Shown here one piece after another: positions 34,049 through 43,231 of a stretch of 64,000 nucleotides of DNA; position 1 is the stretch's first letter, and every line of letters begins with the position of its first letter. A model generated the notes under the pieces. It made no database searches. It was not told the origin of the DNA and worked only from the letters and a program-made list of their open reading frames with translations. The DNA is from Dyadobacter pollutisoli (lineage in GTDB: Bacteria > Bacteroidota > Bacteroidia > Cytophagales > Spirosomataceae), in contig NZ_CP112998.1 of assembly GCF_026625565.1 (NCBI RefSeq), forward strand, positions 4,032,501-4,096,500, written 5' to 3'. A program made the position numbers and the translations under genes.

Positions 34049-35650
34049 ATGAAGATTTCTAAGGTTTTCCGGATCAGCCTTAAAGCCCCGTTATTTCTTA
34101 TTGGTTTAGCGATTCTAAATCAGGCCTGTACAGAGCAGACCCTTGTGGAAGAACAAGAGCAACCACAGCCATTACCGGGTTCATTGAGGACCCAAGCGGA
34201 TCAGATCTTTTACGCGTTAACAGACAACAACACGATTTATGAATTAAATGTACAAAACCCCGGTACTCCGATCCGGACTTTTAAAATTCAGGATGGCCTG
34301 GAAGATCAAAACGAAAGATTGTTAGCCATAGATTTCCGCCCGGCAACGGGGCAACTTTACGGAGTTGGTAATAAAAACCACACATACACTATTAACATTC
34401 GTCCCGATATGAACCCTGGCCGGGTGAAAGCGCTCAGCCCGGTACCATTCAATCCTGCTATTTCGGGTCCCTCAGTCGTAGGCTTTGACTTCAATCCTAC
34501 CGTCGACCGCATCCGCCTTGTTTCCAACACGGCCCAAAACATGAGAATTCATCCGGAAGACAATTCTCTGGTAGCCGTCGATGGATACCTCAAAGGTTAC
34601 GACGATGTGAAAATAGCAGCAGCGGCCTATACAAATAACTTTGCCGGTGCTGCTACTACTCAGCTTTACGACATTGACCCGGACGCAAACAAATTGTTCC
34701 TACAAATGCCACCAAACGATGGTGTCCTAAAAGAAGTAGGTCCTTTGAGCATGGATATCAGCGATATCGGCGGATTTGATATCGCATCTGGCTCCAATTA
34801 CGCCATTGCGTCTGTTCTTTTTAATGGTGTATGGCAACTGGTGGAAGTTAATCTTTCTACCGGGGCGCTTACCAAAATAGGAAATCTGCCTTCCGGTAAG
34901 ATCATCGGCATTGCCATCCCCACCAGTCCGGTTGCCTATGCGGTTACCAGTTCAAACAAGTTGCTCATATTTAATCCGATGAATGCTGGTACCCGTGTTG
35001 AAAAAACCATTACCGGTCTGCCGATGGGTGTCAACATCGAAGGAATTGATATTCGTCCAGCTGACGGCAGACTCCATGGCCTCGGCTCGGATGGTAGACT
35101 TTACACGATTGACATGGGAAATGGCGCGGCGAAATTTCTGAATAATTTGAAAGATATCAGTAACCCTAATTTCAAAATCTCAGGAACCCAATTTGGGGTA
35201 GACTTCAATCCGGTTGCTGACAGACTTCGGATCGTCAGCAACACCGGTCAGAATTTGCGGGTCAATGTGCACGACGGCGTGACGATCATTGACGGCATGC
35301 TTAATATCCCTGCAATGCCAGGTACGCCATTTATCACAGCTGCTGCTTACACTAACAGCTTTCTGGGAAGTACGGCGACGGTTCTTTACGACATGGATAG
35401 TGAATCCAATACGCTTTATAAGCAGAATCCACCTAATGGCGGAGGTTTGGAAAAAATTGGTCCGCTTGGTATCGATATCGACGCGGCAAATGGTTTTGAC
35501 ATTGGCAACAAGACCGGAACCGCTTATGCACTGCTCACCGTCGGCGGCAATACCGGCCTGTATACCATTAACCTGACAACCGGAGCAGCCACTAAAGTTT
35601 CTGATTTTGTTGGGTCTGTAAAAGGATTTGCGCTGGGTTCCGGCATTTAA
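34049..35650 (+). CDS. DUF4394 lipoprotein-like protein with duplicated domain
   Basis: A 533-residue secreted protein from the ATG at 34049 (MKISKVFRISLK); a slightly longer start at 34025 is possible. A hydrophobic signal ends at a cysteine (ILNQAC), probably lipidated although the lipobox is weak. The mature part contains two tandem DUF4394 units of about 240 residues: unit 1 has GVGNKNHTYTINI and DFNPTVDRIRLVSNTAQN, unit 2 has GLGSDGRLYTIDM and DFNPVADRLRIVSNTGQN. The pattern suggests beta-propeller-like repeats. Function is unknown; it should be on the cell surface or in the periplasm. Confidence 0.82.
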   Translation: MKISKVFRISLKAPLFLIGLAILNQACTEQTLVEEQEQPQPLPGSLRTQADQIFYALTDNNTIYELNVQNPGTPIRTFKIQDGLEDQNERLLAIDFRPATGQLYGVGNKNHTYTINIRPDMNPGRVKALSPVPFNPAISGPSVVGFDFNPTVDRIRLVSNTAQNMRIHPEDNSLVAVDGYLKGYDDVKIAAAAYTNNFAGAATTQLYDIDPDANKLFLQMPPNDGVLKEVGPLSMDISDIGGFDIASGSNYAIASVLFNGVWQLVEVNLSTGALTKIGNLPSGKIIGIAIPTSPVAYAVTSSNKLLIFNPMNAGTRVEKTITGLPMGVNIEGIDIRPADGRLHGLGSDGRLYTIDMGNGAAKFLNNLKDISNPNFKISGTQFGVDFNPVADRLRIVSNTGQNLRVNVHDGVTIIDGMLNIPAMPGTPFITAAAYTNSFLGSTATVLYDMDSESNTLYKQNPPNGGGLEKIGPLGIDIDAANGFDIGNKTGTAYALLTVGGNTGLYTINLTTGAATKVSDFVGSVKGFALGSGI

Positions 35651-36027
35651 TAATTGCTTGACTAGTTTTTTGAAAATAATTAGTCAAGCCCATTATTTAA
35701 ATAATTATATAATAATAAGGTTTTCAATGCATTATTATAAAATAAATATAATAATCATATAAGCTAGTTGAAATTTGAACAAAAAATATTTTTAGCGCCG
35801 GCATCCAAATCCATCCTGGCACCGTATATGTAGCTAGTGAAGTTGTATAATTGGGTACATGGCTGTAATTAGAGAAACAGTGTTTCTAGAAAATATAACT
35901 GAGGTGAATGATCGGGTTAGATGATCAAGCCAAAGTAACGATTACAATTAATTATTGTGGAGGGTAAGGTAATACATAGAGAGGATGGCAGAAGCCATCC
36001 TCTCTTTTTTAAGGTCCATTAAAAACC
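35651..36027 (+). ncRNA. intergenic region with a possible terminated small RNA (about 35800-36010)
   Basis: No gene is visible in this stretch. It begins with an inverted repeat (TTGACTA / TAGTCAA, about 35657-35690) and an AT-rich section. A TTG (35768) with TATTTTTA (35787-35794), or TATAATTG (35846-35853), could be a promoter. A short palindrome (35873-35887, AGAAACAGTGTTTCT) follows. The region ends in a strong terminator at 35979-36010 with no gene ahead of it for more than 300 bases. This is what a small RNA of 150-210 nucleotides would look like; a long 3' UTR is the alternative. I do not recognise a known RNA family. Confidence 0.35.
35979..36010 (+). terminator. strong intrinsic terminator without an adjacent gene
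   Basis: A perfect 11-bp stem GAGAGGATGGC / GCCATCCTCTC with an AGAA tetraloop is followed by six T. It is 329 bases beyond the DUF4394 stop. Confidence 0.9.
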
Positions 36028-36064
36028 AAAACTGGCTCCCCGAAAAATCCGGAGAGCCAGTTTT
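36028..36064 (-). terminator. intrinsic terminator of hemA
   Basis: AAAACTGGCTC (36028-36038) and GAGCCAGTTTT (36054-36064) form a perfect 11-bp stem 18 bases downstream of the hemA stop on the minus strand. Confidence 0.85.
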
Positions 36065-36081
36065 GTTAATTTATCTATCTG

Positions 36082-37344
36082 TTAGTGATCTGCCTTTTCC
36101 TTTTCGAGGTTAAACAAATCATTGAGAACGTCGATCAATGTTTCTGCTTCACCTCTCTTACAAGCCGCTTTCAGTTGAAGTACCGGCAATTTGAGGATTT
36201 TCTGCATCATACTGGTCGTAATCCTTTCCACTTTTTCAAGTTCGGAATCTGAAAGGTTTTTAGTAAAGCGTGTAAGTTCTTCCTTTCTGATTTGTTCCAG
36301 TGCGCCTTTCAATTTTTGAATGGTTGGAGAAACGATCATTTCCCGCGACCAGTCATTAAATTCCACTACCGCTTCGTCAATGATCTCTCTCACATGCGGA
36401 ACTGCATCCAGGCGACGATGTAAAGCTTCGTCCGCTTTGGAACGGATAGAATCAATGGTATAAAGTACTACCCCTGGAATTTCTTCTACCTCCGGCGAAA
36501 CACTGCGGGGTACTGCAAGGTCGACAAAATATTTGAATGACATTCCGCGCAACCTCACCATCATTTCCTTTGTAAAGAATGGTTCGTCGCGTGCTATGGA
36601 TGAAATAATGATATCTGCTTTCGAAACTTCCGCTTCAATGTCAAAAAAATCAGCCACCCTGAATCCAAGCTCTGTACCTAATTTTTCTGCTTTACTTTTG
36701 GTACGATTGACAATTGTAACCTCTGCATCACGTTTCTGAGCCAGGTTCCGGCATACGTCCGTTCCTATTTCTCCCAATCCTACTACCAGAATCTTTGGAT
36801 TTGGTGTTAAGCCTTCCAGCAATTCAACAGCAGCATATGAAACCGATGCGGCTCCGTCACGGAAAAAAGTCTCCTGGGCTACACGTTTATTGGCAAAGAA
36901 AATGGTATGAAGCAATCGGTGTAAAAACGGCCCCGCCATGTTCAGATCAGCCGACCATTGGTAAGCATGCTTGATCTGGTTGGGGATCTGCATATCGCCT
37001 ACTACCTGAGATTGCAGCCCGGTAGCAACCTGGAATAAATGCTGAACAGCCGCCTCTCCTTCTGAAAATTTCTCGAAATAGTTGATAAAGGATTCCGTAT
37101 CAGAAATACCTTTTTCGATTAAAAGAAGCTTGATAATGTCTTCATTACAATCGGCTGAGGAGGAGTAGTATATTTCCGTACGGTTACAGGTAGATACGGC
37201 AAGAACATCGGAAACATCAAAGAAATCCTTTAGACGAAGCATAATGCTCTTTGCTTCCGCCTCATTCAATGCAAGTTGTTCCCTGATAGCTAGAGGAGCA
37301 TTCCGATGTGATAAACTTATAGATTTAAACTGATTATACATCAC
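36082..37344 (-). CDS. hemA: glutamyl-tRNA reductase
   Basis: HemA reduces the glutamate of Glu-tRNA to glutamate-1-semialdehyde, the first step of tetrapyrrole synthesis by the C5 route. The 420-residue protein has the nucleophilic cysteine C53 in VSTCNRTEIYY, the N-terminal SHRNAPLAIRE, the NADPH-binding domain (KILVVGLGEIGTDVCRNL) and a C-terminal dimerisation helix region. It is divergent from the histidine kinase gene. No other hem gene is nearby. Confidence 0.96.
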   Translation of the reverse strand: MMYNQFKSISLSHRNAPLAIREQLALNEAEAKSIMLRLKDFFDVSDVLAVSTCNRTEIYYSSSADCNEDIIKLLLIEKGISDTESFINYFEKFSEGEAAVQHLFQVATGLQSQVVGDMQIPNQIKHAYQWSADLNMAGPFLHRLLHTIFFANKRVAQETFFRDGAASVSYAAVELLEGLTPNPKILVVGLGEIGTDVCRNLAQKRDAEVTIVNRTKSKAEKLGTELGFRVADFFDIEAEVSKADIIISSIARDEPFFTKEMMVRLRGMSFKYFVDLAVPRSVSPEVEEIPGVVLYTIDSIRSKADEALHRRLDAVPHVREIIDEAVVEFNDWSREMIVSPTIQKLKGALEQIRKEELTRFTKNLSDSELEKVERITTSMMQKILKLPVLQLKAACKRGEAETLIDVLNDLFNLEKEKADH

Positions 37345-37362
37345 TACGTCTGATTCGATTCA

Positions 37363-37370
37363 CAAAAATA
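37363..37370 (-). promoter_or_regulatory. candidate -7 element of hemA
   Basis: On the minus strand this reads TATTTTTG, an exact TAnnTTTG match 18 bases before the hemA start. Confidence 0.5.
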
Positions 37371-37556
37371 CGGCACAAAACCTCAATAGAAAAGTGAAAG
37401 AAAGCCCGGATATCTATTTAGAAATTTTATAAATAATAGCAATTTGTCAACAGGACCTTGTATGCGTATTTTTAGTAAAAAATGGCCTTTTCCAATTTAC
37501 TGAACGGCATATTCACTCGAAGTTATGCGCCTGTCAAATCCACTAACCACAAATAT

Positions 37557-37585
37557 TTTACGTTATTTGTAATACATAACGTAAA
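37557..37585. promoter_or_regulatory. perfect 10-bp inverted repeat upstream of the histidine kinase
   Basis: TTTACGTTAT (37557-37566) and ATAACGTAAA (37576-37585) are exactly complementary with a 9-base spacer. The repeat lies 30 bases before the kinase ATG in the 270-bp divergent region shared with hemA, and looks like a dimeric-regulator site. Confidence 0.5.
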
Positions 37586-37614
37586 CTCCGGGCAGAGGGT
37601 TGCCTGGTAACTAA

Positions 37615-38892
37615 ATGATTAGCGACACTTCCAAGCAAAAACCGCGTTTCCGTCTGCATCCAACCGCCATTCTGAATAGTCAGCGGTTACGTCGTTCGCT
37701 GATGGATACCTACGATCAGAAAAGCTTTTACAAGTACATTATTGGTGTAATCCTTTTGGTACTGAGCATTGGTTCGCTCTTTTATACCAATAAGCTGGTG
37801 GAAGAACTCGAACAGCGGGAAGAACGGGAGGTACAGCTTTACGCCGAAGGGCTACGTTATGTATTCAATAGTCCGTTTGACGAAAACTTCAATGTGGTAT
37901 ACCAGGTAATTCAGGACGCGGTCAATTTCTACCAGATTCCGGCCATTTACGTAAATGAAAATAACCTCGCCAACCAGACTATCAATATTGAGTTCCCCGC
38001 AAAAATAAGTCCTCAGGAAAGAGAGAGGGTCATTCAGGAAAAACTCGCTGCCATGAAGCTGGAACATCCGGCGATCCCCGTAGAGCTCGGCAAAGGCCGG
38101 ACGGGTTATATTTATTACAGCAACTCTTTCTTGCTTACTCAGCTTCGTTACTATCCTTTTTTACAATTGTCAGTCATGCTTTTGATCGGCTACCTCGCCT
38201 ATCTCGCATTCAGTTCGGCAAGAAAAGCGGAGCAAAACAGGGTTTGGGTGGGATTGGCCAAGGAAACGGCCCACCAGCTGGGAACTCCATTGTCGTCTTT
38301 AATGGCCTGGGTGGAATATTTCCGCAGTGACCCTGCCATTGACCCTTCGATTGCCGAGGAAATTGAGAAAGACGTTATCAGGCTTGAAATGATCACGACC
38401 CGTTTCTCGAATATCGGCTCCATACCGACATTGAAAGAGGAGCCTATTGCCGAAGTCATCACCAATTTTGTCCGCTATCTTGAAAAAAGGGTGTCTTCCA
38501 AAGTCAAATTTACGGTGTACAACCAGCTCGCTGAAGAGCAGACGACTTTACTCAATAAAAACCTTTTTGAATGGGTTATTGAAAATATTTGTAAAAACGC
38601 AGTCGATGCGATGGGTGGGATTGGTGAGATCAATGTGACATTACAGGCTCCTCCGCAAACGAAGGAAATGTGGATTGATATTTCGGACACCGGAAAAGGT
38701 ATGACCAAGGCGAATATGAACAAGATCTTCAACCCGGGGTTCAGCACCAAGAAAAGAGGTTGGGGATTGGGCCTGACACTCGCCAAACGGATCATAGAAA
38801 ATTATCACTCCGGCAAGCTATTCGTCAAAAGCTCGGAGGTAGGCAAAGGCACCACGTTCAGAATTGTACTGAATGCCGCGATCATTGAATAA
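37615..38892 (+). CDS. membrane-bound sensor histidine kinase
   Basis: A 425-residue kinase. Two membrane helices (about 40-62 and 182-203) frame a periplasmic sensor region of about 120 residues without a named domain. The H-box is AKETAHQLGTPLSSLMAW with H220, followed by the ATPase domain: N-box NICKNAVDAMGG, G1 ISDTGKGM and G2 KRGWGLGLTLAKRII. The start ATG at 37615 has no clear ribosome binding site; an ATG at 37702 (MDTYDQKSFYKY) is a shorter choice. No response regulator is adjacent, so it is an orphan kinase here. Confidence 0.88.
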   Translation: MISDTSKQKPRFRLHPTAILNSQRLRRSLMDTYDQKSFYKYIIGVILLVLSIGSLFYTNKLVEELEQREEREVQLYAEGLRYVFNSPFDENFNVVYQVIQDAVNFYQIPAIYVNENNLANQTINIEFPAKISPQERERVIQEKLAAMKLEHPAIPVELGKGRTGYIYYSNSFLLTQLRYYPFLQLSVMLLIGYLAYLAFSSARKAEQNRVWVGLAKETAHQLGTPLSSLMAWVEYFRSDPAIDPSIAEEIEKDVIRLEMITTRFSNIGSIPTLKEEPIAEVITNFVRYLEKRVSSKVKFTVYNQLAEEQTTLLNKNLFEWVIENICKNAVDAMGGIGEINVTLQAPPQTKEMWIDISDTGKGMTKANMNKIFNPGFSTKKRGWGLGLTLAKRIIENYHSGKLFVKSSEVGKGTTFRIVLNAAIIE

Positions 38893-38893
38893 A

Positions 38894-38927
38894 AAAGCCC
38901 GGGCTACAAAGAGTAAACCCGGGCTTT
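38894..38927. terminator. bidirectional intrinsic terminator
   Basis: AAAGCCCGGG (38894-38903) pairs perfectly with CCCGGGCTTT (38918-38927), lying between two converging genes. Confidence 0.8.
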
Positions 38928-38946
38928 CAAATGAATTCTATTTTCT

Positions 38947-39498
38947 CTATTGCAAAACCGGGACAGTGACAATGTCAGTTTCAGGCGTCTGGTTGCTAAT
39001 ATGGAACGCGCGGTCTATAATTCGCACCTTAAATTTTATTTTTGTGAGAACCGCGGATTTGAGATAACGGAAAGGAATCACTAAATCCAGCTTTCCTTTG
39101 ATCGGGCCTGGTTTACCGTCTGGTTTCAAAACCGGGAAAAATTTGAATGTATCACCCGGCAGTACGGTCTCTGACCAGGAGCTATCTTTGTTCATACGCA
39201 TGGTTACCAATTGATAGTTAGCCGGCATGCCCCATCCCGGAACTTTTTCATACTTCTGCCAAAATGTGCTATCATTAACATCATCCGCTGAGGCTCCCAG
39301 ATCGCCATCGCCATCTTCAAAATCAATCGTAATAGTTACATATTCCGTCTTCTGCTCCACATTGGATACTGTGTCGGTCTCTGTGTACTGATCAATTCCA
39401 TTATAATATATCTTCGGAGTATCGTCAAAATCGGGGATATCAACGCAACCGGCAGACGCAACTGCCAGAATCAGGAACAAGGAAACTTTCAGCTTCAT
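38947..39498 (-). CDS. hypothetical lipoprotein
   Basis: A 183-residue protein with a signal peptide and good lipobox (ASAGC, cysteine at 18). After an acidic linker, the mature part is beta-rich and contains an Asp-rich segment (DFEDGDGDLGASADDVND) that could bind calcium. I do not recognise a named family; similar small lipoproteins are common in Cytophagales. It is divergent from the LuxE-like gene. Confidence 0.75.
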   Translation of the reverse strand: MKLKVSLFLILAVASAGCVDIPDFDDTPKIYYNGIDQYTETDTVSNVEQKTEYVTITIDFEDGDGDLGASADDVNDSTFWQKYEKVPGWGMPANYQLVTMRMNKDSSWSETVLPGDTFKFFPVLKPDGKPGPIKGKLDLVIPFRYLKSAVLTKIKFKVRIIDRAFHISNQTPETDIVTVPVLQ

Positions 39499-39512
39499 AT
39501 CGCTTCAATTTT

Positions 39513-39520
39513 TAACTTTG
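39513..39520 (+). promoter_or_regulatory. -7 promoter element of the LuxE-like gene
   Basis: TAACTTTG matches TAnnTTTG and lies 28 bases before the TTG start, which supports that unusual start codon. Confidence 0.6.
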
Positions 39521-39548
39521 CACTTATATTTATACGAAAGTAACTGTA

Positions 39549-40604
39549 TTGGAACTTCAAAACAACAAATCTATTGCTGAAATACGGGCCGCTCTCAGGA
39601 ACCGGATTATTGATTTAGAACCAGCAGATTTCGAAGACCTGGCGCTAAAGATTTTCAGATATCAGGCTGAGTACAATCCTGTTTATCATCAGTATATCAA
39701 TTACCTGAACATTGATCCCCGGCGGATAAAAAGCCTTACCAAAATTCCTTTCTTGCCGATACAATTTTTCAAAAATCATACGATACGAACTGGCGAACCT
39801 CCCGTGGCCTCTGCGGTTTTTCAAAGCAGCGGTACTACCGGGCAAAATACCAGCCACCATCACTTATTCGATGCCCCGCTTTATAAGGCTGTTTCACATC
39901 GTATTTTTCAGCAAAATTATAGTGACCTCAACCGCTTCCATATCCTCGCCCTCCTACCGTCATACCTTGAACGAAACAACTCGTCGCTGGTGTATATGAT
40001 GCAACATTTTATTGATGAAAGCGGGTCCGAATTCTCTGGTTTTTACCTCAATAACATCGATGAGATGCTCCAAAGGCTGAAATATCTGTCCCAAAACCCC
40101 GATGGCCGGAGGATACTTTTACTCGGGGTTACATTTGCACTTCTTGACCTGGCCGAAAGCAGCTACGACCTCTCGTTTCTGAAAGATATGAACCAGCTCA
40201 CTGTTATGGATACAGGTGGCATGAAGGGACGACGTCAGGAGCTGCTGCGCGAGGAAGTGCACGACATTCTGACCGAAAATTTTTCAGTAAAAAACATTCA
40301 TTCGGAGTATGGGATGACAGAACTTCTTTCACAGGGATACTCGCACGGCTCAGGTTTGTTTGCGCCGGGTTATACGATGCGGATCTTACTTCGCGATATC
40401 AATGACCCATTTTCGGTTTTTGATCATAATATCAATAAAACCAAAACCGGCGGGGTCAATGTAATCGATCTGGCGAACCTCGATAGCTGCTCCTTTATCG
40501 AAACGCAAGACCTGGGACGCTTCGGGGACAAACCCGGCACGTTTTACATCATGGGCCGTTTTGACAATTCTGATATCCGCGGTTGCAATTTAATGGTGCT
40601 CTAA
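39549..40604 (+). CDS. LuxE/PaaK-type acyltransferase (acyl-protein synthetase)
   Basis: A 351-residue protein of the LuxE branch of adenylate-forming enzymes. It has the P-loop-like SSGTTGQNTSHHHLF near residue 95, VMDTGGMKGRRQEL near 224, HSEYGMTELLSQGY near 260 and a C-terminal TQDLGR...IMGRFDNSDIRGCN hinge region. LuxE transfers activated fatty acid to an acyl carrier in lux systems; Bacteroidota homologues are of unknown role. It starts with TTG (MELQNNKS), since no ATG or GTG precedes the conserved part. No luxC-like reductase or acyl carrier is adjacent. Confidence 0.82.
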   Translation: MELQNNKSIAEIRAALRNRIIDLEPADFEDLALKIFRYQAEYNPVYHQYINYLNIDPRRIKSLTKIPFLPIQFFKNHTIRTGEPPVASAVFQSSGTTGQNTSHHHLFDAPLYKAVSHRIFQQNYSDLNRFHILALLPSYLERNNSSLVYMMQHFIDESGSEFSGFYLNNIDEMLQRLKYLSQNPDGRRILLLGVTFALLDLAESSYDLSFLKDMNQLTVMDTGGMKGRRQELLREEVHDILTENFSVKNIHSEYGMTELLSQGYSHGSGLFAPGYTMRILLRDINDPFSVFDHNINKTKTGGVNVIDLANLDSCSFIETQDLGRFGDKPGTFYIMGRFDNSDIRGCNLMVL

Positions 40605-40840
40605 GTCGTTTTTTCTAACAATCGGTCAGCTTTGTGCAGGATAATATTTCACAATATTAACCCTAATTTAATCTGAGCTAGCGAACTGAAAACTAGCACA
40701 ATACCTTGCATTCGTTCTATATAGAATTATTCTAACAAGCCGAAGCAGAGAATATTTCATAAATTAGCCGGGTTGTTTAAAATTGCATTAATCAAATGTA
40801 TTATTACACTTTGGATCGTTAACCTATATAAGTATAACCA

Positions 40841-41440
40841 ATGAAAAGACGTGATGCCCTTGGTCGTGTGGCACTTTTAATGGGTGGTACACTCTCCGCC
40901 CCTACCATGCTGGCTTTTTTGGAAGGCTGTAAACCGGCAACCGAAACTTCGTCAGCACTGACTTTTCCTTTTTCCGCGGACCGAAAGGCGCTGGTCGCGG
41001 AGGTAGCAGAGATTATTATTCCAAAAACCGATACTCCCGGAGCGAAAGACGCAAAAGTTGGTGAGTTCATCGAAAAAATGCTGAAAGACTGCTACGAAGC
41101 GAAAGATCAGGAAGGCTTCAACAAAGGATTGGAAGAACTTGAGAAAAAAGATTTCCTTAAAGCAAAGCCAGAACAACAGACTGCTATTCTGAAAGAATTG
41201 GAAAAAGCCGCGACCACTGAAATGGCTGCCGCAGTTCAGGAGAAGAAAAACTACACCGAGGCTGGAAAAGAATATACAGACGCAAGTGTACCATTTTTCC
41301 GGTTGGTAAAGGAACTCACCCTCCTGGGCTACTTCACTTCTGAGCCCGGCGCCACGCTAGCACTTGACTATGTGCCGGTACCAGGCCGCTATGATGGCTG
41401 CACCGACTACAAACCCGGTCAGAAAGCCTGGGCAATGTAA
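40841..41440 (+). CDS. gluconate 2-dehydrogenase subunit 3 family protein
   Basis: A 199-residue small subunit with a Tat-like signal (MKRRDALGRVALLMGG), suggesting folded export. The mature region (FSADRKALVAEVAEIIIPKTDTPGAKDAKVGEFI) is the family signature, and PGRYDGCTDYKPG closes it. In this family the small subunit escorts the FAD subunit encoded next, here 72 bp downstream. The 236-bp gap before it shows only AT-rich DNA with TACACTTTG, one base off the -7 consensus, at about 40805. Confidence 0.9.
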   Translation: MKRRDALGRVALLMGGTLSAPTMLAFLEGCKPATETSSALTFPFSADRKALVAEVAEIIIPKTDTPGAKDAKVGEFIEKMLKDCYEAKDQEGFNKGLEELEKKDFLKAKPEQQTAILKELEKAATTEMAAAVQEKKNYTEAGKEYTDASVPFFRLVKELTLLGYFTSEPGATLALDYVPVPGRYDGCTDYKPGQKAWAM

Positions 41441-41512
41441 CTAGCAGCTAGCTGGAATTGTTTTAAATGGCCGCTCAAATGGCCGAGTCTTTAAAATCGA
41501 AAAATATTCATC

Positions 41513-43231
41513 ATGAATTTAAACATAAAAGCAGCGAAACAAACCACATACGATGCAATCGTGGTTGGATCGGGTATTAGCGGTGGCTGGGCAGCTAAGG
41601 AACTGACTGAAAAAGGCTTGAAAGTGGTTATGCTCGAAAGAGGGCGTGATATCAAGCACATTACCGATTACAAAACAGCTACCCTTGCCCCCTGGGAATT
41701 TGAGCACCGTGGAAGGGTTACTACCATTGCTAAGGAACAATACTGGGCAGGTATACGCACTGGATACACAGCCAATGAAGAACACCGCTACCTGTTCGAA
41801 AATGATAAGGAAAACATGTACGATGAAACCCGGAGATTTGACTGGATCCGTGCATACCACGTTGGTGGCCGCTCACTTTTGTGGGGACGCCAGAGCTACC
41901 GCCTTAATCCCGTTGATTTTGAAGCAAATGCAAAAGACGGTATCGCTGTAGACTGGCCGATCCGTTATTCAGACATTGCTCCCTGGTACGACTACGTTGA
42001 AAAATTTGCAGGTATCAGTGGTGCCAAAGATGGCCTGGATGTGTTGCCGGACGGAAATTACCTGCCGCCCATGCAGATGAACTGCGTGGAAAAACAAATC
42101 AAAGGAGAAGTCGAGAAAAAATTCGCAGGCCGTCACATGATCATGGGTCGCGCGGCGCATTTGACTCAACCACAGGCATTCCATACCGAGCTGGGCCGTG
42201 CTGCGTGCCAGTTCCGCAACATGTGTATGCGTGGCTGCCCGTACGGAGCCTATTTCAGTACGCAATCTGCTACCCTTCCCGCAGCGCAAAGAACTGGTAA
42301 CCTTACATTGGTACCTGATTCTATCGTTTCGGAAGTAATATATGATGACAAAGCTGGCAAGGTCACCGGCGTGCGGGTGATCAACCAGAATACGCTTGAA
42401 ACGAAGGAGTACTACGCGAAGATCATTTTTATGAATGCTTCTGCGATTGCCTCAGCTTCTATTTTAATGAATTCCAAGTCGAAACGCTTCCCAAATGGAC
42501 TGGGTAACGAAAGTGACCAGCTGGGACGCAATATTATGGACCACCATTTGGCAGTAGGTGCAAGAGGAGATGTGGATGGTTTTGAAGACAAATATTACTT
42601 CGGCCGTCGTGCCAATGGTATTTACATTCCTCGTTACCGCAATTGGGGCGATGATAAGCGTGACTACATTCGTGGTTTCGGTTACCAGGGTGGTGCAAGC
42701 CGCGAAAGCTGGGGACGCGGAGTTGGCACGGAAGGCTTTGGCGCTGACTTCAAAAAGAGCCTTTCCGAGCCAGGCGGATGGAATATGAACATTCAGGGCT
42801 TTGGCGAAATGATAGCCGACGAGAAAAACAGGTTCACATTACACCCTACCAAAAAGGACAAATGGGGACTTCCAATTGTTGTATTTGATGCAGCATACGG
42901 CGAAAACGAAAGAAAAATGCGTGTAGATATGATGAACGACGCAGCGGAAATGCTGGAAGCAGCAGGCGTGAAAAACGTTCAACCATACATTGACGATTCC
43001 AAAGCTCCCGGTATCGGTATTCACGAAATGGGTACTGCGCGGATGGGTAATGATCCAAAAACATCTGTTTTGAACAAGCACAACCAGATTTGGGGCGCTG
43101 AGAACGTATATGTTACCGACGGCGCATTTATGACTTCCGCATCATGCGTTAACCCTTCACTTACTTACATGGCGATGACTGCCCGTGCAGCTGACCATGC
43201 TGTGAAGGAATTGAAGAAGATGAATGTATAA
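41513..43231 (+). CDS. GMC-family FAD oxidoreductase
   Basis: A 572-residue flavoenzyme of the glucose-methanol-choline family. The FAD-binding site is YDAIVVGSGISGGWAAKEL near residue 10, and the catalytic region near the C-terminus has GIHEMGTARMG and SCVNPSLTYMAM. A cysteine-containing insert (CQFRNMCMRGCPYGAYF) could bind a metal cluster. With the preceding small subunit it forms a periplasmic sugar or glycoside dehydrogenase pair; Bacteroidota pairs of this kind include glycoside 3-dehydrogenases. No cytochrome subunit follows. Confidence 0.92.
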   Translation: MNLNIKAAKQTTYDAIVVGSGISGGWAAKELTEKGLKVVMLERGRDIKHITDYKTATLAPWEFEHRGRVTTIAKEQYWAGIRTGYTANEEHRYLFENDKENMYDETRRFDWIRAYHVGGRSLLWGRQSYRLNPVDFEANAKDGIAVDWPIRYSDIAPWYDYVEKFAGISGAKDGLDVLPDGNYLPPMQMNCVEKQIKGEVEKKFAGRHMIMGRAAHLTQPQAFHTELGRAACQFRNMCMRGCPYGAYFSTQSATLPAAQRTGNLTLVPDSIVSEVIYDDKAGKVTGVRVINQNTLETKEYYAKIIFMNASAIASASILMNSKSKRFPNGLGNESDQLGRNIMDHHLAVGARGDVDGFEDKYYFGRRANGIYIPRYRNWGDDKRDYIRGFGYQGGASRESWGRGVGTEGFGADFKKSLSEPGGWNMNIQGFGEMIADEKNRFTLHPTKKDKWGLPIVVFDAAYGENERKMRVDMMNDAAEMLEAAGVKNVQPYIDDSKAPGIGIHEMGTARMGNDPKTSVLNKHNQIWGAENVYVTDGAFMTSASCVNPSLTYMAMTARAADHAVKELKKMNV

